Shown: positions 44,083 through 54,671, counted from the first letter of the stretch. The stretch is DNA of 64,000 nucleotides from Gillisella taibaishanensis (GCF_001938985.1 NZ_MKIN01000022.1:62001-126000); one strand, 5' to 3'. A program made the numbers and translations. Notes: generated by a model from the sequence alone, not told the origin.

Positions 44083-44910
44083 ATGCATATCCGACGCTCT
44101 GCCGAAGAGATCGCCGCCAACCGGGCGCGCTATGAAGAACACCAGAAAAAGGGGCTGAATTTCGCGCCAAAGGCCTTGCCGGGCAAAAGCGCCCTGCCCG
44201 CGCCAGATCTCGATGATAAGACCATCGTCCACCGCGAGGTTATCCCCGGCGGCTGGTATTGGTCGACGCGGGTGAAGGCGCTGGAAACGCTGCGCGTTCA
44301 CCTCACGCACGGCTTTTCCACCGTATCGCTGATTGCCTGGAACGCTGCCGATCCCGTTGAGCGGCTAAACCTGCCGGACACGGTGAAAATGCAATGGACC
44401 ACGGGTCTTGGCAAAGGCCGGGTGATCTTTTCCGACATGGGCAAGGTGATGTTCTCGATCACCGAAGACAGCAGCGGCGCCCATGACTGCCTGATGGGTG
44501 GCTCCACCGCCGCCTCCAATGCCCGCAAATATGCCGGTTCCAACAGCGCCGCCACCAGAAACAGCCGCGACAATTTCGTGCTGATGGCGACGAAAGCCGG
44601 GCTTTCCAAGCGCGACATCCCCGCAAGCCTCGCCCTGTTTGCCCCTGTCCCCGTCGATGCCGAAGGCCGTTTCCAATGGAAACCGGAACTGCTGAACCAG
44701 GGCGACTATGTCGATCTGCGCGCCGAGATGGATATGATCGTCGGCTTTTCCAACTGCCCGCATCCGCTCGACCCCAATGCCTCCTATGCCCCCAACCCGG
44801 TGACGATCACGCGCCTTGCTGCTTCGGAACCTGCGGCTGACGATCTCTGCCGCACTGCCACTGCAGAAGCCGTTCGCGGCTTTGAAAACAACGCATTTGC
44901 AGCGCTTTGA
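44083..44910 (+). CDS. DUF1989 protein, carboxyguanidine deiminase large-type subunit (UAAP1)
   Basis: A 275-residue protein of the urea amidolyase-associated protein 1 family (DUF1989): VIPGGWYWSTRVKALETLRV, FSDMGKVMFSITEDSSGAHD, ARKYAGSNSAATRNSRDNFV and FSNCPHPLDPNASY, with His/Cys residues that could hold a metal. In characterised systems the paired DUF1989 proteins form a heterodimer that deiminates carboxyguanidine to allophanate. Its place between importer and carboxylase fits this. The name is by family and context, not by residues that separate substrates. Confidence 0.88.
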   Translation: MHIRRSAEEIAANRARYEEHQKKGLNFAPKALPGKSALPAPDLDDKTIVHREVIPGGWYWSTRVKALETLRVHLTHGFSTVSLIAWNAADPVERLNLPDTVKMQWTTGLGKGRVIFSDMGKVMFSITEDSSGAHDCLMGGSTAASNARKYAGSNSAATRNSRDNFVLMATKAGLSKRDIPASLALFAPVPVDAEGRFQWKPELLNQGDYVDLRAEMDMIVGFSNCPHPLDPNASYAPNPVTITRLAASEPAADDLCRTATAEAVRGFENNAFAAL

Positions 44911-44922
44911 GGGAGAAGACCG

Positions 44923-45573
44923 ATGACCGAATTTAAAGCAACCTCCCCAGCCCGCTCGCTTGATAACGCCGTGCAGGACCATTTCATTCCAGCGGAAGCC
45001 CCTTTCTCCACCGTGGTGAAAAAGGGCCAGATCCTGCGCATCGAAGACAGCTACGGCCAACAGGCAATCGATACGCTGTTCTACAATGCCACCGACTTCT
45101 CCGAGCGCTATTCCAGCCAGGATACGATGCGCGAACAGGGTGCGGCCTATATCTCCACCGGCACGAAGATCATCTCCAACGAAGGTCAGATCATGCTGAC
45201 CATGGTGGCCGATAGCTGCGGACGCCATGATACCTCGGCTGGCGCCTGCTCCTGCGAGAGCAACACCGTGCGCTTTGGCCACGCCACGAAATACCTGCAT
45301 GCCTGCCGCGACAATTTCGTGCTTGAGGTCTCCAAGCACGGCATGAGCAAGCGTGACGTCGTGTCGAACATCAACTTCTTCATGAATGTGCCGATCGAAC
45401 CGTCAGGCGAAATGACCATCGTCGACGGCATTTCCGCGCCCGGCGATTTCGTCGAGCTGAAGGCGGAGATGGATGTGCTGCTGATGATTTCCAATTGCCC
45501 GCAGATCAACAATCCCTGCAACGGGTTCGATCCGACGCCAGCCCGCGTCATGGTTTGGGATGGTGAGGCCTGA
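44923..45573 (+). CDS. DUF1989 protein, carboxyguanidine deiminase partner subunit (UAAP2)
   Basis: A 216-residue paralog of the previous gene, 12 bases after it. Motifs: VVKKGQILRIEDSYGQQAID, MVADSCGRHDTSAGACSCES with a possible Cys/His metal site, FGHATKYLHACRDNFVLEVS and ISNCPQINNPCNGFDPTP. It should pair with the UAAP1-type subunit. The next gene, the carboxylase, begins 3 bases after its stop, showing a single transcript. Confidence 0.88.
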   Translation: MTEFKATSPARSLDNAVQDHFIPAEAPFSTVVKKGQILRIEDSYGQQAIDTLFYNATDFSERYSSQDTMREQGAAYISTGTKIISNEGQIMLTMVADSCGRHDTSAGACSCESNTVRFGHATKYLHACRDNFVLEVSKHGMSKRDVVSNINFFMNVPIEPSGEMTIVDGISAPGDFVELKAEMDVLLMISNCPQINNPCNGFDPTPARVMVWDGEA

Positions 45574-45576
45574 GCG

Positions 45577-48500
45577 ATGTTCAAAAAGGTTCTGATTGCC
45601 AACCGGGGCGAAATCGCCGTCCGGATCATCCGCACGCTCCGCTCGATGGGGATTGCCTCCGTCGCCGTCCATTCCGATGCCGACCGCTTTGCCAAAGCCG
45701 TGCAATTGGCCGACGAGGCGGTACGGCTTGGTCCGGCAGCGGCATCTGAAAGCTATCTCAATGTCGAGGCTGTGATTGCCGCCTGCAAGGCAACGGGGGC
45801 TGAGGCCGTACATCCCGGCTATGGCTTTCTCTCGGAAAATATCGGCTTTGCCGAGCGGCTGGAGCAGGAAGGCATCGCCTTCATCGGTCCAACGCCTGCC
45901 AATATCGCCGCTTTCGGGCTGAAACATACCGCCCGCGAGATTGCGGAAAAAAGCGGCGTGCCGCTTTTGCCCGGCAGCGCCTTGCTCGATCATGCCGAGG
46001 AAGCCCTGGGCGAGGCCGAGCGCATCGGCTATCCCGTCATGCTGAAATCCACCGCCGGCGGCGGCGGTATCGGCATGCAGCTCTGCGCGGATGCAGCCAC
46101 CTTGAAGGCCGCCTTCGATAGTGTGCAACGCACTGCAAAGGCCAGCTTTGGCGATGCCCGCGTCTATCTCGAGCGCTTCGTCGCCAAGGCCCGGCATGTG
46201 GAAGTGCAGATCTTCGGCGATGGAGAAGGACGGGTGATCGCGCTTGGCGAGCGGGATTGCTCGCTGCAACGGCGCAATCAGAAAGTCATCGAGGAAACCC
46301 CGGCACCCGGCCTGAGCGATGCCGTGCGCCAGCGTCTCCATTCAGCGGCGGTGTCGCTCGGACAATCCGTCAAATATCGCTCTGCGGGCACGGTGGAGTT
46401 CATCTACGATCCGGCGCGGCAGGAATTCTACTTCCTTGAGGTCAACACCCGGCTGCAGGTTGAGCATCCCGTCACCGAGGAAGTCTTCTGCATCGATCTC
46501 GTTGAATGGATGATCCGCCAGGCGGCGGGTGAAGACGTGCTGACGGGGAGGGAAAACCTCGCGCCCAAGGGTGCCGCCATCGAGGCGCGAGTCTATGCGG
46601 AAATGCCGCATGCGGACTTCCGCCCTAGCGCCGGGCTGCTGACGGAGGTGACCTTCCCGAACGGCGTTCGCGTCGACGGCTGGATCGAAACCGGCACCGA
46701 AGTCACACCCTTCTACGACCCGATGCTGGCCAAGGTGATCGTGTCAGGTGAAAGCCGCGAGGCGGCCATCGCGGCTTTGCAGCAGGCTCTGGATGGCTCC
46801 TCAATATCGGGCATAGAAACCAATCTCGAGTATCTTAAAGCCATTGCCGCCTCGGATCTTTTCAACAGCGCCGATGTCGCCACAACGGCCCTGAAGGATT
46901 TCAACTTCGTGCCTGACGTGGTCGAAGTCATCACAGCAGGCGCCCAATCCAGCCTGCAGGAACTGCCGGGACGGCTGGGGCTCTGGCATGTCGGTGTGCC
47001 CCCGAGTGGGCCGATGGATGAGCGCTCCTTCCGCCACGCCAACCGGCTGGTGGGCAATGCCGACGAGACGGCGACACTCGAACTGACGGTATCGGGACCT
47101 ATTCTGAAATTCTTCTCGGATGTTACGGTGGCGCTGGCTGGTGCCGTGATGCCGATGACACTGGACGGTGAAGCGGTTGCCCATGATACGGCGATCTCGG
47201 TCAAGGCCGGCCAGACGCTTGCCATCGGCAGCATTGCGGGCGCGGGCCAACGTGCCTATCTCGCCGTGTCGGGCGGCTTTGCCGCCCCCGTCGTGCTCGG
47301 CTCCCGTGCCACCTTCGGCCTCGGCCAGTTCGGCGGTCACGCCACCGGCACGCTGAAGGCCGGGCATGTGCTGCGGCTGGCACGCAGCGCTCAATCCACG
47401 CCGAAGCCGGCGAATGACCCGGCGCAGTTGTCGCGCCATTGGCAGGTCGGCGTGATTTACGGTCCGCACGGGGCGCCCGACTTCTTTCAGGACGGTGACA
47501 TCGAGACCCTGTTTTCCACCGATTACGAGGTGCATTTCAACAGCGCCCGCACCGGCGTCCGCCTGATCGGCCCTGCGCCGAAATGGGCGCGCAGCGACGG
47601 CGGCGAGGCGGGGCTTCACCCCTCCAACCTGCATGACAATGCTTACGCCATCGGTGCCATCGACTTTACCGGCGATATGCCGATCATTCTCGGTCCTGAC
47701 GGCCCAAGCCTTGGCGGCTTCGTCTGCCCGGCGGTGATTGCGGCGGATGAACAGTGGAAGATGGGGCAGTTCAAGCCGGGGGATACCATCCGTTTTCATC
47801 CCGTGGCGCGAGATGCGGATCTCCTTACCGGTCCTGTGGTCAAACGTCTTCCGGCTGAAACCGGCTCGCCGATCATTGGCTCGGACCAATCCGGCCCGGT
47901 CTCCGTCACCTATCGCCGCCAGGGTGATGACAATCTTCTGGTCGAATATGGTGAGATGCAGCTCGACATCGGGCTGAGGCTGCGCATCCACCTGCTGATG
48001 CAGGCGGTTCAAGCGGCAAAGCTGCCTGGCCTTATCGACCTCACCCCCGGTATCCGCTCGCTGCAGATACATTATGACGGAGCGAGCCTGCCGCGCCACC
48101 GGCTGCTTGGTCAGTTGCGGGAGATCGAGGCGAGCCTGCCGGATATGCGGGATGTGAAAGTGCCGAGCCGCACCGTTTATCTGCCGCTCTCCTGGAACGA
48201 TCCGCAGGCAGAGCTTGCCATGCGCAAATACCAGGACCTGGTGCGGCCAAACGCGCCCTGGTGCCCGTCGAATATCGAATTCATCCGCCGCATCAACGGG
48301 CTTGCCGACGAAGAAGCGGTGAAGCAGACGATTTTCGATGCCAGCTATCTGGTGATGGGTCTGGGCGATGTCTATCTCGGCGCGCCGGTTGCCACGCCTC
48401 TCGATCCACGCCACCGGCTAGTAACGACGAAATACAACCCTGCCCGCACCTGGACGCCCGAAAATGCCGTGGGCATCGGCGGTGCCTATATGTGCATCTA

Positions 48501-49107
48501 TGGCATGGAAGGTCCGGGCGGCTACCAGCTGTTCGGGCGCACCATTCAGGTCTGGAACACCTGGCGCAAGACCTCTGTCTTCACCAAGCCCTGGCTGCTT
48601 GAGTTCTTCGACCAGATCCGCTTCTTCCCCGTCAGCCATGCGGAACTGACCGAAGCGAGGGAAGCTTTCCCGCACGGCGCCTACCCGATCCGTATTGAAG
48701 AGGGCACCCTCTCCTACGCCGCCTATGAGGCAGAGCTTGCTGCCAATGCCAGTGGCATCGCTGCCTTCAAGCAGCAGCAGCAGGCCTCCTTCGAGGCGGA
48801 GCGCCAGCGCTGGAAAGAGCTAGGACTAGACACGTTCCAGGTGGATGACGGCGCTGGTCCAGGCCTTGGCGGCGATATTCCCGACAATTGCTTCGGGGTA
48901 GAAAGCGCCGTGCCCGGCAATCTGTGGAAGCTACTCGTGGAAGAAGGCCAATTCGTTGCTGCCGGAGACACCATCGCCATCATCGAGTCGATGAAGATGG
49001 AAATCACGGTCACCGCTCATGCGCCCGGCATCTTGCGGGAAATCCGCGCAGCGCCCGGCCGCACGGTAAAAGCAGGAGATGTTATTGCGGTGCTGCAAAA
49101 CCCTTAA
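45577..49107 (+). CDS. Guanidine (urea-family) carboxylase, biotin-dependent
   Basis: A 1176-residue multidomain enzyme. In order: biotin carboxylase N-terminal domain ([20 protein letters not shown]), ATP-grasp ([27 protein letters not shown]), the BC C-terminal part, a KipA/AHS2-type carboxyltransferase half ([20 protein letters not shown]), a KipI/AHS1-type half ([20 protein letters not shown]) and a biotinyl domain with [11 protein letters not shown], Lys in MKM. Most such genes are named urea carboxylase. With a guanidine riboswitch and DUF1989 partners, carboxylation of guanidine is the better call. No allophanate hydrolase domain is fused. Confidence 0.92.
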   Translation: MFKKVLIANRGEIAVRIIRTLRSMGIASVAVHSDADRFAKAVQLADEAVRLGPAAASESYLNVEAVIAACKATGAEAVHPGYGFLSENIGFAERLEQEGIAFIGPTPANIAAFGLKHTAREIAEKSGVPLLPGSALLDHAEEALGEAERIGYPVMLKSTAGGGGIGMQLCADAATLKAAFDSVQRTAKASFGDARVYLERFVAKARHVEVQIFGDGEGRVIALGERDCSLQRRNQKVIEETPAPGLSDAVRQRLHSAAVSLGQSVKYRSAGTVEFIYDPARQEFYFLEVNTRLQVEHPVTEEVFCIDLVEWMIRQAAGEDVLTGRENLAPKGAAIEARVYAEMPHADFRPSAGLLTEVTFPNGVRVDGWIETGTEVTPFYDPMLAKVIVSGESREAAIAALQQALDGSSISGIETNLEYLKAIAASDLFNSADVATTALKDFNFVPDVVEVITAGAQSSLQELPGRLGLWHVGVPPSGPMDERSFRHANRLVGNADETATLELTVSGPILKFFSDVTVALAGAVMPMTLDGEAVAHDTAISVKAGQTLAIGSIAGAGQRAYLAVSGGFAAPVVLGSRATFGLGQFGGHATGTLKAGHVLRLARSAQSTPKPANDPAQLSRHWQVGVIYGPHGAPDFFQDGDIETLFSTDYEVHFNSARTGVRLIGPAPKWARSDGGEAGLHPSNLHDNAYAIGAIDFTGDMPIILGPDGPSLGGFVCPAVIAADEQWKMGQFKPGDTIRFHPVARDADLLTGPVVKRLPAETGSPIIGSDQSGPVSVTYRRQGDDNLLVEYGEMQLDIGLRLRIHLLMQAVQAAKLPGLIDLTPGIRSLQIHYDGASLPRHRLLGQLREIEASLPDMRDVKVPSRTVYLPLSWNDPQAELAMRKYQDLVRPNAPWCPSNIEFIRRINGLADEEAVKQTIFDASYLVMGLGDVYLGAPVATPLDPRHRLVTTKYNPARTWTPENAVGIGGAYMCIYGMEGPGGYQLFGRTIQVWNTWRKTSVFTKPWLLEFFDQIRFFPVSHAELTEAREAFPHGAYPIRIEEGTLSYAAYEAELAANASGIAAFKQQQQASFEAERQRWKELGLDTFQVDDGAGPGLGGDIPDNCFGVESAVPGNLWKLLVEEGQFVAAGDTIAIIESMKMEITVTAHAPGILREIRAAPGRTVKAGDVIAVLQNP

Positions 49108-49130
49108 AACTCGCCTCCAACGAGACCAAA

Positions 49131-49175
49131 TGACCGGATATATGGAACAGAATTTCATTTATCCGGTCAAATTTT
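49131..49175 (+). terminator. Terminator of the guanidine operon
   Basis: TGACCGGATA (49131-49140) pairs perfectly over 10 bp with TATCCGGTCA (49160-49169), loop 19 bases, followed by AATTTT. It lies 24 bases after the carboxylase stop. Confidence 0.8.
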
Positions 49176-49280
49176 CTACTAAAAAGGAAGAGAATAGGCG
49201 CTCCTTTCTGGCCTTGGGCGGGTTTCGCCGCTGATAATGCCTCCCATAGCGACGACCCACAGCGACAGGAGGGATCCGCC

Positions 49281-49931
49281 ATGGCAAGACCGTATTCCAG
49301 CACCGATACGCTTATCGTTCCCGGACTGAACGGATCGCCGGTGGGTCATTGGCAACAGGTATGGCTTGAGGATCGGCCGGAAAGCACACTGGTTGAGCAG
49401 GACGATTGGAACCATCCCGACCTCGACAGCTGGAAGGCCCGGCTGGAGCAGCATTTGTCGCGGAGCGAGGGTGCCTGGATCGTCGCCCATAGCATGGGAT
49501 GTCTTCTCACCGCCCAGATGGCGGACAGCCCCCTGCGCCACCGAATTCGCGGTGCGCTTCTGGTGGCACCTTGTGACTTGAAAACGGCGGAAAACCAGCA
49601 TCCTGACGTGATCCGCTTCGGTGCCATGCCCTGCAAGCACTTGCCCTTTCCAACCCTGATGATCGGCAGCCAGAACGACCCCTATATGGGCGAAGACGTT
49701 CTGGAGCGTACCGCCGCCTGCTGGGGCAGCCGGTTGGTCAATCTCGGCGCCGTTGGCCATATCAATCCGCAGAGCGGGTTTGGCCGCTGGCCGCAAGGTT
49801 ATACGTTGCTGTCACATCTACAGGCCTATGTGGAGGGACGACTGGCCAGCCGCGTGCTCGACACCGATTTCGTGGGGGCACCAGCACCTCAAGCAATTGA
49901 TCTCAATGGCACAACGGTCGGCGCATCCTGA
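49281..49931 (+). CDS. RBBP9/YdeN-type alpha/beta hydrolase
   Basis: A 216-residue serine hydrolase-like protein. It begins with the typical LIVPGLNGSPVGHWQQVW, has the nucleophile elbow VAHSMGC, an Asp in GSQNDPYM and a His in GHINPQSGFGRWPQG, completing a triad. The RBBP9 family has poorly known substrates. GGAGGG lies about 8 bases before the ATG. It is a separate unit after the guanidine terminator. Confidence 0.9.
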   Translation: MARPYSSTDTLIVPGLNGSPVGHWQQVWLEDRPESTLVEQDDWNHPDLDSWKARLEQHLSRSEGAWIVAHSMGCLLTAQMADSPLRHRIRGALLVAPCDLKTAENQHPDVIRFGAMPCKHLPFPTLMIGSQNDPYMGEDVLERTAACWGSRLVNLGAVGHINPQSGFGRWPQGYTLLSHLQAYVEGRLASRVLDTDFVGAPAPQAIDLNGTTVGAS

Positions 49932-50084
49932 CCAGGGAAGATCCGCTAGAAAACGATAGATACGCCTTCAATTGCCTTTGCCAGGCGGACCGGAAATGTA
50001 CGCAAATTGTCCGGCAGGCAATTCAGTACGCGCTTGAATAATATCCGTCGCCGTGGTCATCATCGATAAACCACGGATCGCACA

Positions 50085-51044
50085 ATGACCTCTCAGCCTG
50101 CCCCTTCGCTTTCTACCACCCACAACTTGGCGCACGGCCCTATTCACGGCATGGCGCTGATGGCCGGCTGCATGCTGCTGTTGCCGGGCATGGATGCGAT
50201 CGCCAAATACATGGCCAATGTCGAGGGTATGTCGCCTGGCCAAGTGACCTTCTATCGCTTCTTCTTTCAACTGGCCTGTACTCTGCCCTTCCTCGTTCTC
50301 ATGCAGGGAAAAGCGGCTTTCACGGCCAAGCGGCCATTTCTCAATCTGCTGCGCGGCGCGCTGCATGGGGCGGCCAGCCTCTGCTTTTTCGCTGCCGTCA
50401 AATATATGCCGCTTGCCGATGTCTTCGCGATCTATTTCGTCGAGCCCTTCATCCTGACGGCACTGTCGGCCCTGTTCCTGGGCGACAAGGTCGGCTGGCG
50501 GCGGTGGCTGGCAATTGTGGTTGGTTTTGGCGGCGCGATGATCGTCATTCAGCCAAGCTGGGAAGTGTTCGGCGCCACATCGCTATTGCCGGTGCTCTGC
50601 GCGTTCCTCTTTGCCCTCTACATGTTCCTCAACCGCGCCATCGGCAACGCCGATTCGCCGATGACCATGCAGACCATGTCCGGCGTAGGCGGGACGATCT
50701 TCATGGCCGGTGCGATTTTTCTCGGCCACGGGCTAGGCAGTGCCGATTTTGCGCCCTCGTTGCCCGCAACATTCCTCGGCCTGATGTTGCTCATTTTGCT
50801 CGGCGTGCTCTCCGGCTATCTGCATCTGCTGGTCGTCAAAGCCTTCCGCATGGCGCCGCTGTCGGTGCTGGCGCCTTTCCAGTATTTCGAAATCATCGCT
50901 GCCACTATTCTCGGTTATGTGCTGTTCAGCGATTTCCCATCACCTTCGAAATGGCTGGGCATCGTCATCATCGTCGGCTCGGGCCTGTTCATCCTCTGGC
51001 GCGAGCACCGCAGCGCCCGCCGGGAGAAGATCGCAACGGGCTGA
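50085..51044 (+). CDS. EamA/DMT-family transporter
   Basis: A 319-residue membrane protein with about ten hydrophobic helices in two EamA repeats (PGMDAIAKYMANVEGMSPG, then RFFFQLACTLPFLVLM; second half FMAGAIFLGHGLG and APFQYFEIIAATILGYVLF). It is a drug/metabolite-type exporter or importer with unknown substrate. The N-terminal 25 residues are polar. It stands alone. Confidence 0.9.
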   Translation: MTSQPAPSLSTTHNLAHGPIHGMALMAGCMLLLPGMDAIAKYMANVEGMSPGQVTFYRFFFQLACTLPFLVLMQGKAAFTAKRPFLNLLRGALHGAASLCFFAAVKYMPLADVFAIYFVEPFILTALSALFLGDKVGWRRWLAIVVGFGGAMIVIQPSWEVFGATSLLPVLCAFLFALYMFLNRAIGNADSPMTMQTMSGVGGTIFMAGAIFLGHGLGSADFAPSLPATFLGLMLLILLGVLSGYLHLLVVKAFRMAPLSVLAPFQYFEIIAATILGYVLFSDFPSPSKWLGIVIIVGSGLFILWREHRSARREKIATG

Positions 51045-51193
51045 GGTACGCGCCCAAAAATGAGCAATTGCCTCTGACCTTTCCGTTTCATTTTGGGCCA
51101 TCGTTACCATTCGTAAACCGAGTCCGTTATGTCGATTGCAACGATTGGCATTTAGATCAATCTACGGTTTCATGATGAAACGAGGTTTCGACG

Positions 51194-51625
51194 ATGCGGG
51201 AATTTCGCCTGTCGTTTCCGGCAAGCGTGATTGCCGGAAAGCGAAGACTGGACCCTCATGACGTGGTCCTTCTCAAGACTTATAGCCTGCCGCAAGGTGT
51301 CTCGACCCATGAAGAGGCGATGATCCTCCTGGTTCTCAATGGCTGCTGTCCAGAGAAATGCCCGGAATGGCAGAGTTATTTCGTCGACGCCATCACCACC
51401 TTCATTGTTGCGAAGTGTCCGCCGGAAAATCGGATAGATACCCTGAAGCTGCGCTGGTTGATCAGCACCTTCACCACTGACGGTCAGGCCAACTCGCCGA
51501 TCGAGCGCTGGCTCCTACAGCAGATAATCGCCAAAATTACACTTCTGCGCGGCAAAGGCGCAGCCACCCCAAAGACATCTTCCGTTACAGAAGAGTGGCA
51601 ACAGAAATCCTTAGCCCTCGCTTAG
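51194..51625 (+). CDS. Uncharacterised alphaproteobacterial protein
   Basis: A 143-residue protein that I associate with a conserved but unnamed alphaproteobacterial family. It starts FRLSFPASVIAGKRRLDPHD, then DVVLLKTYSLPQGVSTHEEA, then CCPEKCPEWQSYFVDAITTF and WLISTFTTDGQANSPIERWL. The D-rich and TDG segments and the helices resemble a TerB/EF-hand-like helical fold, but this is a weak impression. No catalytic site is clear. GAGG lies before the ATG. The 298 bases after it hold nothing I recognise. Confidence 0.72.
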   Translation: MREFRLSFPASVIAGKRRLDPHDVVLLKTYSLPQGVSTHEEAMILLVLNGCCPEKCPEWQSYFVDAITTFIVAKCPPENRIDTLKLRWLISTFTTDGQANSPIERWLLQQIIAKITLLRGKGAATPKTSSVTEEWQQKSLALA

Positions 51626-51923
51626 GGCAACGGCTGGCCATTTCAGCCGCATTTTTCCTACAAACATCAGGATCGCTTCTGCCAACTTGAGATCGGCGGC
51701 ATCGGCATGCAAAACTCCTCCTCACGAGGGCCATTGCTGTCGCTTTCATGATCCAGCACACCTCAGTTTCGCAAGATCCTCAACCGAACGGAATTTCCAT
51801 AGCCTCGCCTCAATGCTATGGAGCACTGTTCGAAAAAGACAGAAATGACAGCACTGTGCCGATGACTGTCCTCTGCATAATGCTTTAAAGACGAAGACCT
51901 TAGGAAAATCAGGGAGATTCTCG

Positions 51924-53051
51924 ATGGATGTTCGCGCCGCCGTTGCCACTCAGGCAGGCAAGCCGCTTGAAATCATGACCGTGCAGCTCGAAGGCCCGAA
52001 GGCTGGCGAGGTCCTTGTCGAGGTCAAGGCAACAGGCATTTGCCACACCGACGATTTCACCTTGTCGGGTGCCGATCCGGAAGGCCTCTTCCCCGCCATT
52101 CTCGGCCATGAGGGTGCGGGCATCGTCGTGGATGTCGGCCCGGGCGTAACATCGCTGAAAAAGGGCGATCACGTCATCCCGCTCTACACGCCGGAATGCC
52201 GCGAATGCTATTCCTGCACTTCGCGCAAAACCAATCTCTGCACCTCGATCCGCACCACCCAGGGCCAGGGCGTGATGCCTGACGGCACCTCGCGCTTCTC
52301 GATCGGCAAGGACAAGATCCACCATTACATGGGCTGCTCGACCTTCGCCAATTTCACCGTCCTGCCGGAAATTGCGCTGGCCAAGATCAATCCCGACGCC
52401 CCCTTCGACAAGGTCTGCTATATCGGCTGCGGCGTCACGACGGGCATTGGCGCAGTCATCAACACGGCGAAGGTCGAGATCGGCTCGACCGCCATCGTCT
52501 TCGGTCTCGGCGGCATCGGCTTGAACGTGCTGCAGGGCCTGCGCCTGGCTGGCGCCGACATGATCATCGGCGTCGACATCAATCCCGACCGAAAGGCCTG
52601 GGGCGAGAAATTCGGCATGACCCATTTCGTCAACCCGAAAGAGGTCGGTGACGACATCGTGCCCTATCTCGTCAACATGACCAAGCGTCATGGCGACCTG
52701 ATTGGCGGCGCCGATTACACCTTCGACTGCACCGGCAATACCAAGGTCATGCGCCAGGCGCTGGAATGCTCGCATCGCGGCTGGGGCAAGTCCGTCATCA
52801 TCGGCGTTGCCGGTGCTGGACAGGAAATTTCCACTCGCCCCTTCCAGCTGGTCACCGGCCGCAACTGGATGGGCACTGCCTTCGGCGGCGCGCGCGGCCG
52901 CACCGACGTGCCGAAGATCGTTGATTGGTACATGGAGGGCAAGATCCAGATCGATCCGATGATCACCCACACCATGCCGCTCGAGGACATCAACAAGGGC
53001 TTCGACCTCATGCACAAGGGCGAAAGCATCCGCGGCGTGGTGATTTATTGA
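51924..53051 (+). CDS. frmA: S-(hydroxymethyl)glutathione dehydrogenase (class III ADH)
   Basis: A 375-residue zinc alcohol dehydrogenase that oxidises the formaldehyde-glutathione adduct to S-formylglutathione with NAD. Evidence: the catalytic zinc region [20 protein letters not shown] and LGHEGAGIV, the structural-zinc cysteines in [15 protein letters not shown], the NAD fold [11 protein letters not shown], and [20 protein letters not shown], typical of class III. AGGGAG lies 10 bases before the ATG. It begins a cluster that ends with S-formylglutathione hydrolase. Confidence 0.96.
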   Translation: MDVRAAVATQAGKPLEIMTVQLEGPKAGEVLVEVKATGICHTDDFTLSGADPEGLFPAILGHEGAGIVVDVGPGVTSLKKGDHVIPLYTPECRECYSCTSRKTNLCTSIRTTQGQGVMPDGTSRFSIGKDKIHHYMGCSTFANFTVLPEIALAKINPDAPFDKVCYIGCGVTTGIGAVINTAKVEIGSTAIVFGLGGIGLNVLQGLRLAGADMIIGVDINPDRKAWGEKFGMTHFVNPKEVGDDIVPYLVNMTKRHGDLIGGADYTFDCTGNTKVMRQALECSHRGWGKSVIIGVAGAGQEISTRPFQLVTGRNWMGTAFGGARGRTDVPKIVDWYMEGKIQIDPMITHTMPLEDINKGFDLMHKGESIRGVVIY

Positions 53052-53530
53052 TGGCAGATCTGCCATATCGGGTCGACGTGCGGACAATGGAAACACTGTC
53101 CGCACATGACCTCTACGCATTGCTGAAAATGCGGGTCGACGTTTTCGTCGTCGAGCAGCAATGCGCCTATCCTGAACTGGACGGCAAGGATCTCGACGCC
53201 GTGCATGTGCGGTTGATGGAAGGTGACATGCCTGTCGCCGCTGCCCGGATTCTACCGCCTGGCAAGGCCTCGGCCACCGTGAAGATCGGCCGGGTGGTCG
53301 TCTCGCCGGATCACCGGGGCAAACGCCTCGGCGAGGCCCTGATGCGGGAGGCAATCGCCGTCTGCGAACGGCAGTTTCCTGAAATCCAGATCGGCCTTTC
53401 CGCGCAGCGCCATCTGCAGCATTTTTACGAATCCTTCGGCTTCCAGCCTGTTTCCGCAGTCTACCTTGAAGATGGCATTGCGCATGTCGACATGCTGCGC
53501 CCTGTCTCCGGCGCAAAGGACGGCCTGTGA
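53051..53530 (+). CDS. ElaA-like GNAT acetyltransferase
   Basis: A 159-residue GNAT-fold protein: LYALLKMRVDVFVVEQQCAY near the start, then PVAAARILPP, the acetyl-CoA loop VVSPDHRGKRLGEALMREA and the C-terminal HLQHFYESFGFQPVSAVYLE. It belongs to the ElaA type, with unknown acceptor. Its ATG overlaps the dehydrogenase stop by one base (TGATG), so it is translated with it. Confidence 0.9.
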   Translation: MADLPYRVDVRTMETLSAHDLYALLKMRVDVFVVEQQCAYPELDGKDLDAVHVRLMEGDMPVAAARILPPGKASATVKIGRVVVSPDHRGKRLGEALMREAIAVCERQFPEIQIGLSAQRHLQHFYESFGFQPVSAVYLEDGIAHVDMLRPVSGAKDGL

Positions 53531-53982
53531 TGATCTATGTCGATGCCGACGCCTGCCCGGTGAAACCGGAAATTCTCAAGGTCGCCGAACGCCATGATCT
53601 GCCGGTGACCTTCGTTGCCAATTCCGGCCTGCGCCCCTCTCGCGATCCGATGGTGATAAACGTGATCGTCTCAAACGGCTTCGACGCCGCCGATGACTGG
53701 ATCGCCGAGCGGGCCAGCGCTGGCGACATTGTCGTCACGGCCGACATCCCGCTCGCCGGTCGTTGCGTGGCTGCCGGCGCGCTGGTAACCGGACCGACCG
53801 GCCGGCCTTTTGACGAAACCAATATCGGCATGGTCACCGCCATGCGCGATCTTGGTGCCCATCTGCGCGAAACCGGCGAAAGCAAGGGCTATAACCGCGC
53901 CTTCAGCCCGCGTGACCGCTCGCAATTCCTGGAAACTCTCGACCGGCTGTGCCGCAGAGCGAAATCATTGGGCAAACCATGA
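53530..53982 (+). CDS. YaiI/YqxD (UPF0178) family protein
   Basis: A 150-residue PIN-like protein: MIYVDADACPVKPEILKVAE with the conserved acidic start, then VANSGLR, GDIVVTADIPLAGRCVAAGA and DRSQFLETLDRL near the end. The acidic residues could hold Mg for nuclease action, but no activity is known to me. I use ATG 53530 (overlapping the GNAT stop by one base) rather than GTG 53527. Confidence 0.9.
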   Translation: MIYVDADACPVKPEILKVAERHDLPVTFVANSGLRPSRDPMVINVIVSNGFDAADDWIAERASAGDIVVTADIPLAGRCVAAGALVTGPTGRPFDETNIGMVTAMRDLGAHLRETGESKGYNRAFSPRDRSQFLETLDRLCRRAKSLGKP

Positions 53983-54656
53983 CCACCAAGAAGAAGAAGC
54001 CATTCCTTTATCTGCTGCGCCGCCATCGCCATAGCGCCTTCTACCGAGGTGGTCTCCTGGCGTTGTGCTCGCATCCAGTCTTCCTGGTGTTGAAACCGCA
54101 GCTCGCCATCGAACTGTCGGCAATCATCTTCTTCGTCTTCTATCTTGGAGCCATGGCACGGCGCATCCCCGGCATAACCGCTGAACGGCTGAAGACCAGC
54201 CCGCAGCGTGACGACGCACCGACCATCGCCATTCCCATGGTCAGCCTTATCGCCGTTGCCGCCGCCGTCGCGGCACTGTTTAACGCGCTGAACCGCGGCA
54301 GCGGGTCGGAAAGCGTAGTAGAAGTCGGCCTGGCCTTTGCCTCGGTCATTGGTGGCTGGTTTACCATTCACGTGATGTTCGCCATGCATTACGCCCATCG
54401 GTTCTGGCAACATCTGCCGGCCGGCGGTAATACCGAGCCGCACCGGGGCTTGGATTTTCCTCAGACGGACGAACCCGGCGCCTACGAATTTCTATATTTT
54501 TCACTCGTGATCGGCATGACAGCACAGACCTCAGACGTGGCGATCACCTCGACACCAATGCGCTGCGTCAACATTCTCCACGCCATCACCTCTTTCTTCT
54601 TCAACACCATCTTGGTTGCCGCAGCGGTCAATGCCGCCGTGGCGCTTGCCGGCTGA
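53979..54656 (+). CDS. DUF1345 membrane protein
   Basis: A 225-residue protein with about five hydrophobic helices and the DUF1345 region WFTIHVMFAMHYAHRFWQ, YEFLYFSLVIGMTAQTSDVA and the C-terminal VNILHAITSFFFNTILVAA. Function unknown. Its ATG overlaps the YaiI stop as ATGA, and fghA follows 15 bases later, so the five genes 51924-55505 look like one operon. Confidence 0.88.
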   Translation: MTTKKKKPFLYLLRRHRHSAFYRGGLLALCSHPVFLVLKPQLAIELSAIIFFVFYLGAMARRIPGITAERLKTSPQRDDAPTIAIPMVSLIAVAAAVAALFNALNRGSGSESVVEVGLAFASVIGGWFTIHVMFAMHYAHRFWQHLPAGGNTEPHRGLDFPQTDEPGAYEFLYFSLVIGMTAQTSDVAITSTPMRCVNILHAITSFFFNTILVAAAVNAAVALAG

Positions 54657-54671
54657 ATTGGAGCTTTCCTC

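Noticed and set aside
46801..48414. 537-residue minus-strand open frame
   Set aside because: It lies inside the carboxylase gene on the other strand; His/Arg-rich shadow.
45577..49107. Plain urea carboxylase name for the carboxylase
   Set aside because: The family alone would allow it, but the guanidine riboswitch and the DUF1989 pair make guanidine the better substrate call.
51909..53516. 535-residue minus-strand open frame
   Set aside because: It is antisense to the class III dehydrogenase and the GNAT gene.
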